Position numbers and translations under genes: made by a program | From: a virus | Virus record (IMG/VR): IMGVR_UViG_3300042090_000847 | Coordinates: 1 to 29,209 of that record | Direction: 5' to 3' (one strand) | Length of the DNA stretch: 29,209 nucleotides | The notes under the pieces: generated by a model | Told to the model about the DNA's origin: nothing | Databases searched by the model: none | Seen by the model: only the letters and a program-made list of their open reading frames with translations | Part shown: positions 28,746-29,209 of the stretch, in pieces | How positions within the stretch are numbered: position 1 is the stretch's first letter | Layout: every line of letters begins with the position of its first letter

Positions 28746-29209
28746 CCCAAACCACCAAAATAATGAAACTCACGAAAAAGCAAGAAGCTCGGTTTCCCGA
28801 GTTCGTGGATAAATGGATCAAGATCGGCCTTTCCACTGAACCAGCTAATCGGGAGAAGTCAGAAAAGGCTATTCGCGGTCTATATGGCTTGGCAAAACTG
28901 AAAGAACCTAAAGTTATCTGGATTCCGTGTCCTCTAAGCGGTGCAATGAGTGCCGTTCTTTATGCCTATATCCGAAATGGGAAAGTGAAACCGAAAAAAG
29001 ACGCGGTTGACAACGCGGTTTACAGCGCGGTTGAAAGAGCGGTTGACAACGCGGTTTACAGCGCGGTTGAAAGAGCGGTTGACAACGCGGTTTACAGCGC
29101 GGTTGGCAGAGCGGTTAACAGCGCGGTTGACAACGCGGTTTACGGCGCGGTTGGCAGAGCGGTTGACAACGCGGTTCACGGCGCGGTTGGCAGAGCGGTT
29201 AACAGCGCG
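28742..29209 (+). CDS. AVxx four-residue repeat protein, 3'-truncated
   Basis: Runs off the right edge after 156 codons. The N-terminal 86 residues are ordinary: KLTKKQEARFPEFVDKWIKI, then GLSTEPANREKSEKAIRGLY, and PKVIWIPCPLSGAMSAVLYA. They resemble a widespread family in which an 'LT..QEARFPEFVDKWI.IGLSTEPANR' domain precedes short repeats. From residue 88 every four residues read Ala-Val-x-x, with xx = DN, YS, ER, GR, NS, YG, HG. ATGA overlap with the previous gene sets the start. The function of the family is unknown. The total repeat length cannot be seen here. Confidence 0.75.
   Translation, partial: MTQTTKIMKLTKKQEARFPEFVDKWIKIGLSTEPANREKSEKAIRGLYGLAKLKEPKVIWIPCPLSGAMSAVLYAYIRNGKVKPKKDAVDNAVYSAVERAVDNAVYSAVERAVDNAVYSAVGRAVNSAVDNAVYGAVGRAVDNAVHGAVGRAVNSA
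29003..29209 (+). repeat. 12-bp tandem repeat (36-bp higher-order unit)
   Basis: Units begin GCGGTT and have six variable bases. Three consecutive units make a 36-bp block: 29003-29038 and 29039-29074 are identical, and 29075-29110, 29123-29158 and 29159-29194 differ from them at a few positions, with a single extra 12-bp unit at 29111-29122. The array continues to the window edge. Confidence 0.95.

Noticed and set aside
28934-29179. Minus-strand open frame of Asn-Arg-x-x-Val repeats
   Set aside because: It is the reverse reading of the 12-bp AVxx repeat and has no start signal or independent support.
1-29209. tRNA genes, CRISPR arrays, integrase or insertion sequences
   Set aside because: I found no tRNA cloverleaf, no spaced repeat array, and no recombinase or transposase motif. 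The tandem repeats at the edges are coding and unspaced.

Overview
The window is most of the late half of a tailed double-stranded DNA phage genome (Caudoviricetes), with a little early region at each end. The late genes run as one tightly packed minus-strand block from about 27.5 kb down to 1.6 kb. Terminase, portal, scaffold, HK97-type capsid protein, SU10/P22-like adaptor and nozzle proteins and Gln/Pro-rich internal proteins, with no tape measure or sheath gene, point to a podovirus-like particle. The lysis genes and the peptidoglycan-active protein suggest a Gram-negative host. No gene identifies the host further. There is no integrase, repressor, tRNA, CRISPR array or insertion sequence.

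Layout in late transcription order (right to left). Packaging: a 59-aa basic protein, small terminase, two small basic proteins, large terminase, portal. Then four accessory virion proteins, including an SGNH hydrolase, and several small structural proteins. Then scaffold, major capsid protein and a decoration-type protein, followed by a good intrinsic terminator. Directly after the terminator is an unusual glycosyltransferase/DUF115 fusion. The tail block follows: three small structural proteins, adaptor, nozzle, a GNAT-like protein, and three to four ejection or internal proteins, one with an S74-like chaperone end. Then a tail fibre, an exported CPFC protein and a lysis cassette of small membrane proteins, ending in a P5/lysozyme-like protein at 1.6 kb.

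The plus-strand early genes leave a strong sigma70-type promoter at 27.56 kb and run off the right edge. They include a duplicated zinc-ribbon module and end in a protein with AVxx four-residue repeats. The left edge holds the far end of an early-type plus-strand operon: (XG)n glycine-rich repeat proteins, a small protein, an SSB-like protein with a DSNIPF tip, and two small ORFs that converge on the late block. Polymerase, helicase, primase and nuclease genes are absent. I infer that they lie in the part of the genome missing between the right and left edges, and that the window is about half to three quarters of a circularly permuted genome. Both edges fall inside tandem repeats, as expected where an assembly breaks.

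Neighbouring genes overlap by ATGA or TAATG almost throughout, so translation is probably coupled. The features most worth attention are the glycosyltransferase-DUF115 fusion behind the capsid terminator, the repeat proteins at both edges with their long direct repeats, the module shared by the SGNH hydrolase and a free-standing 62-aa protein, the duplicated zinc-ribbon gene, and several small genes in the tight gaps.
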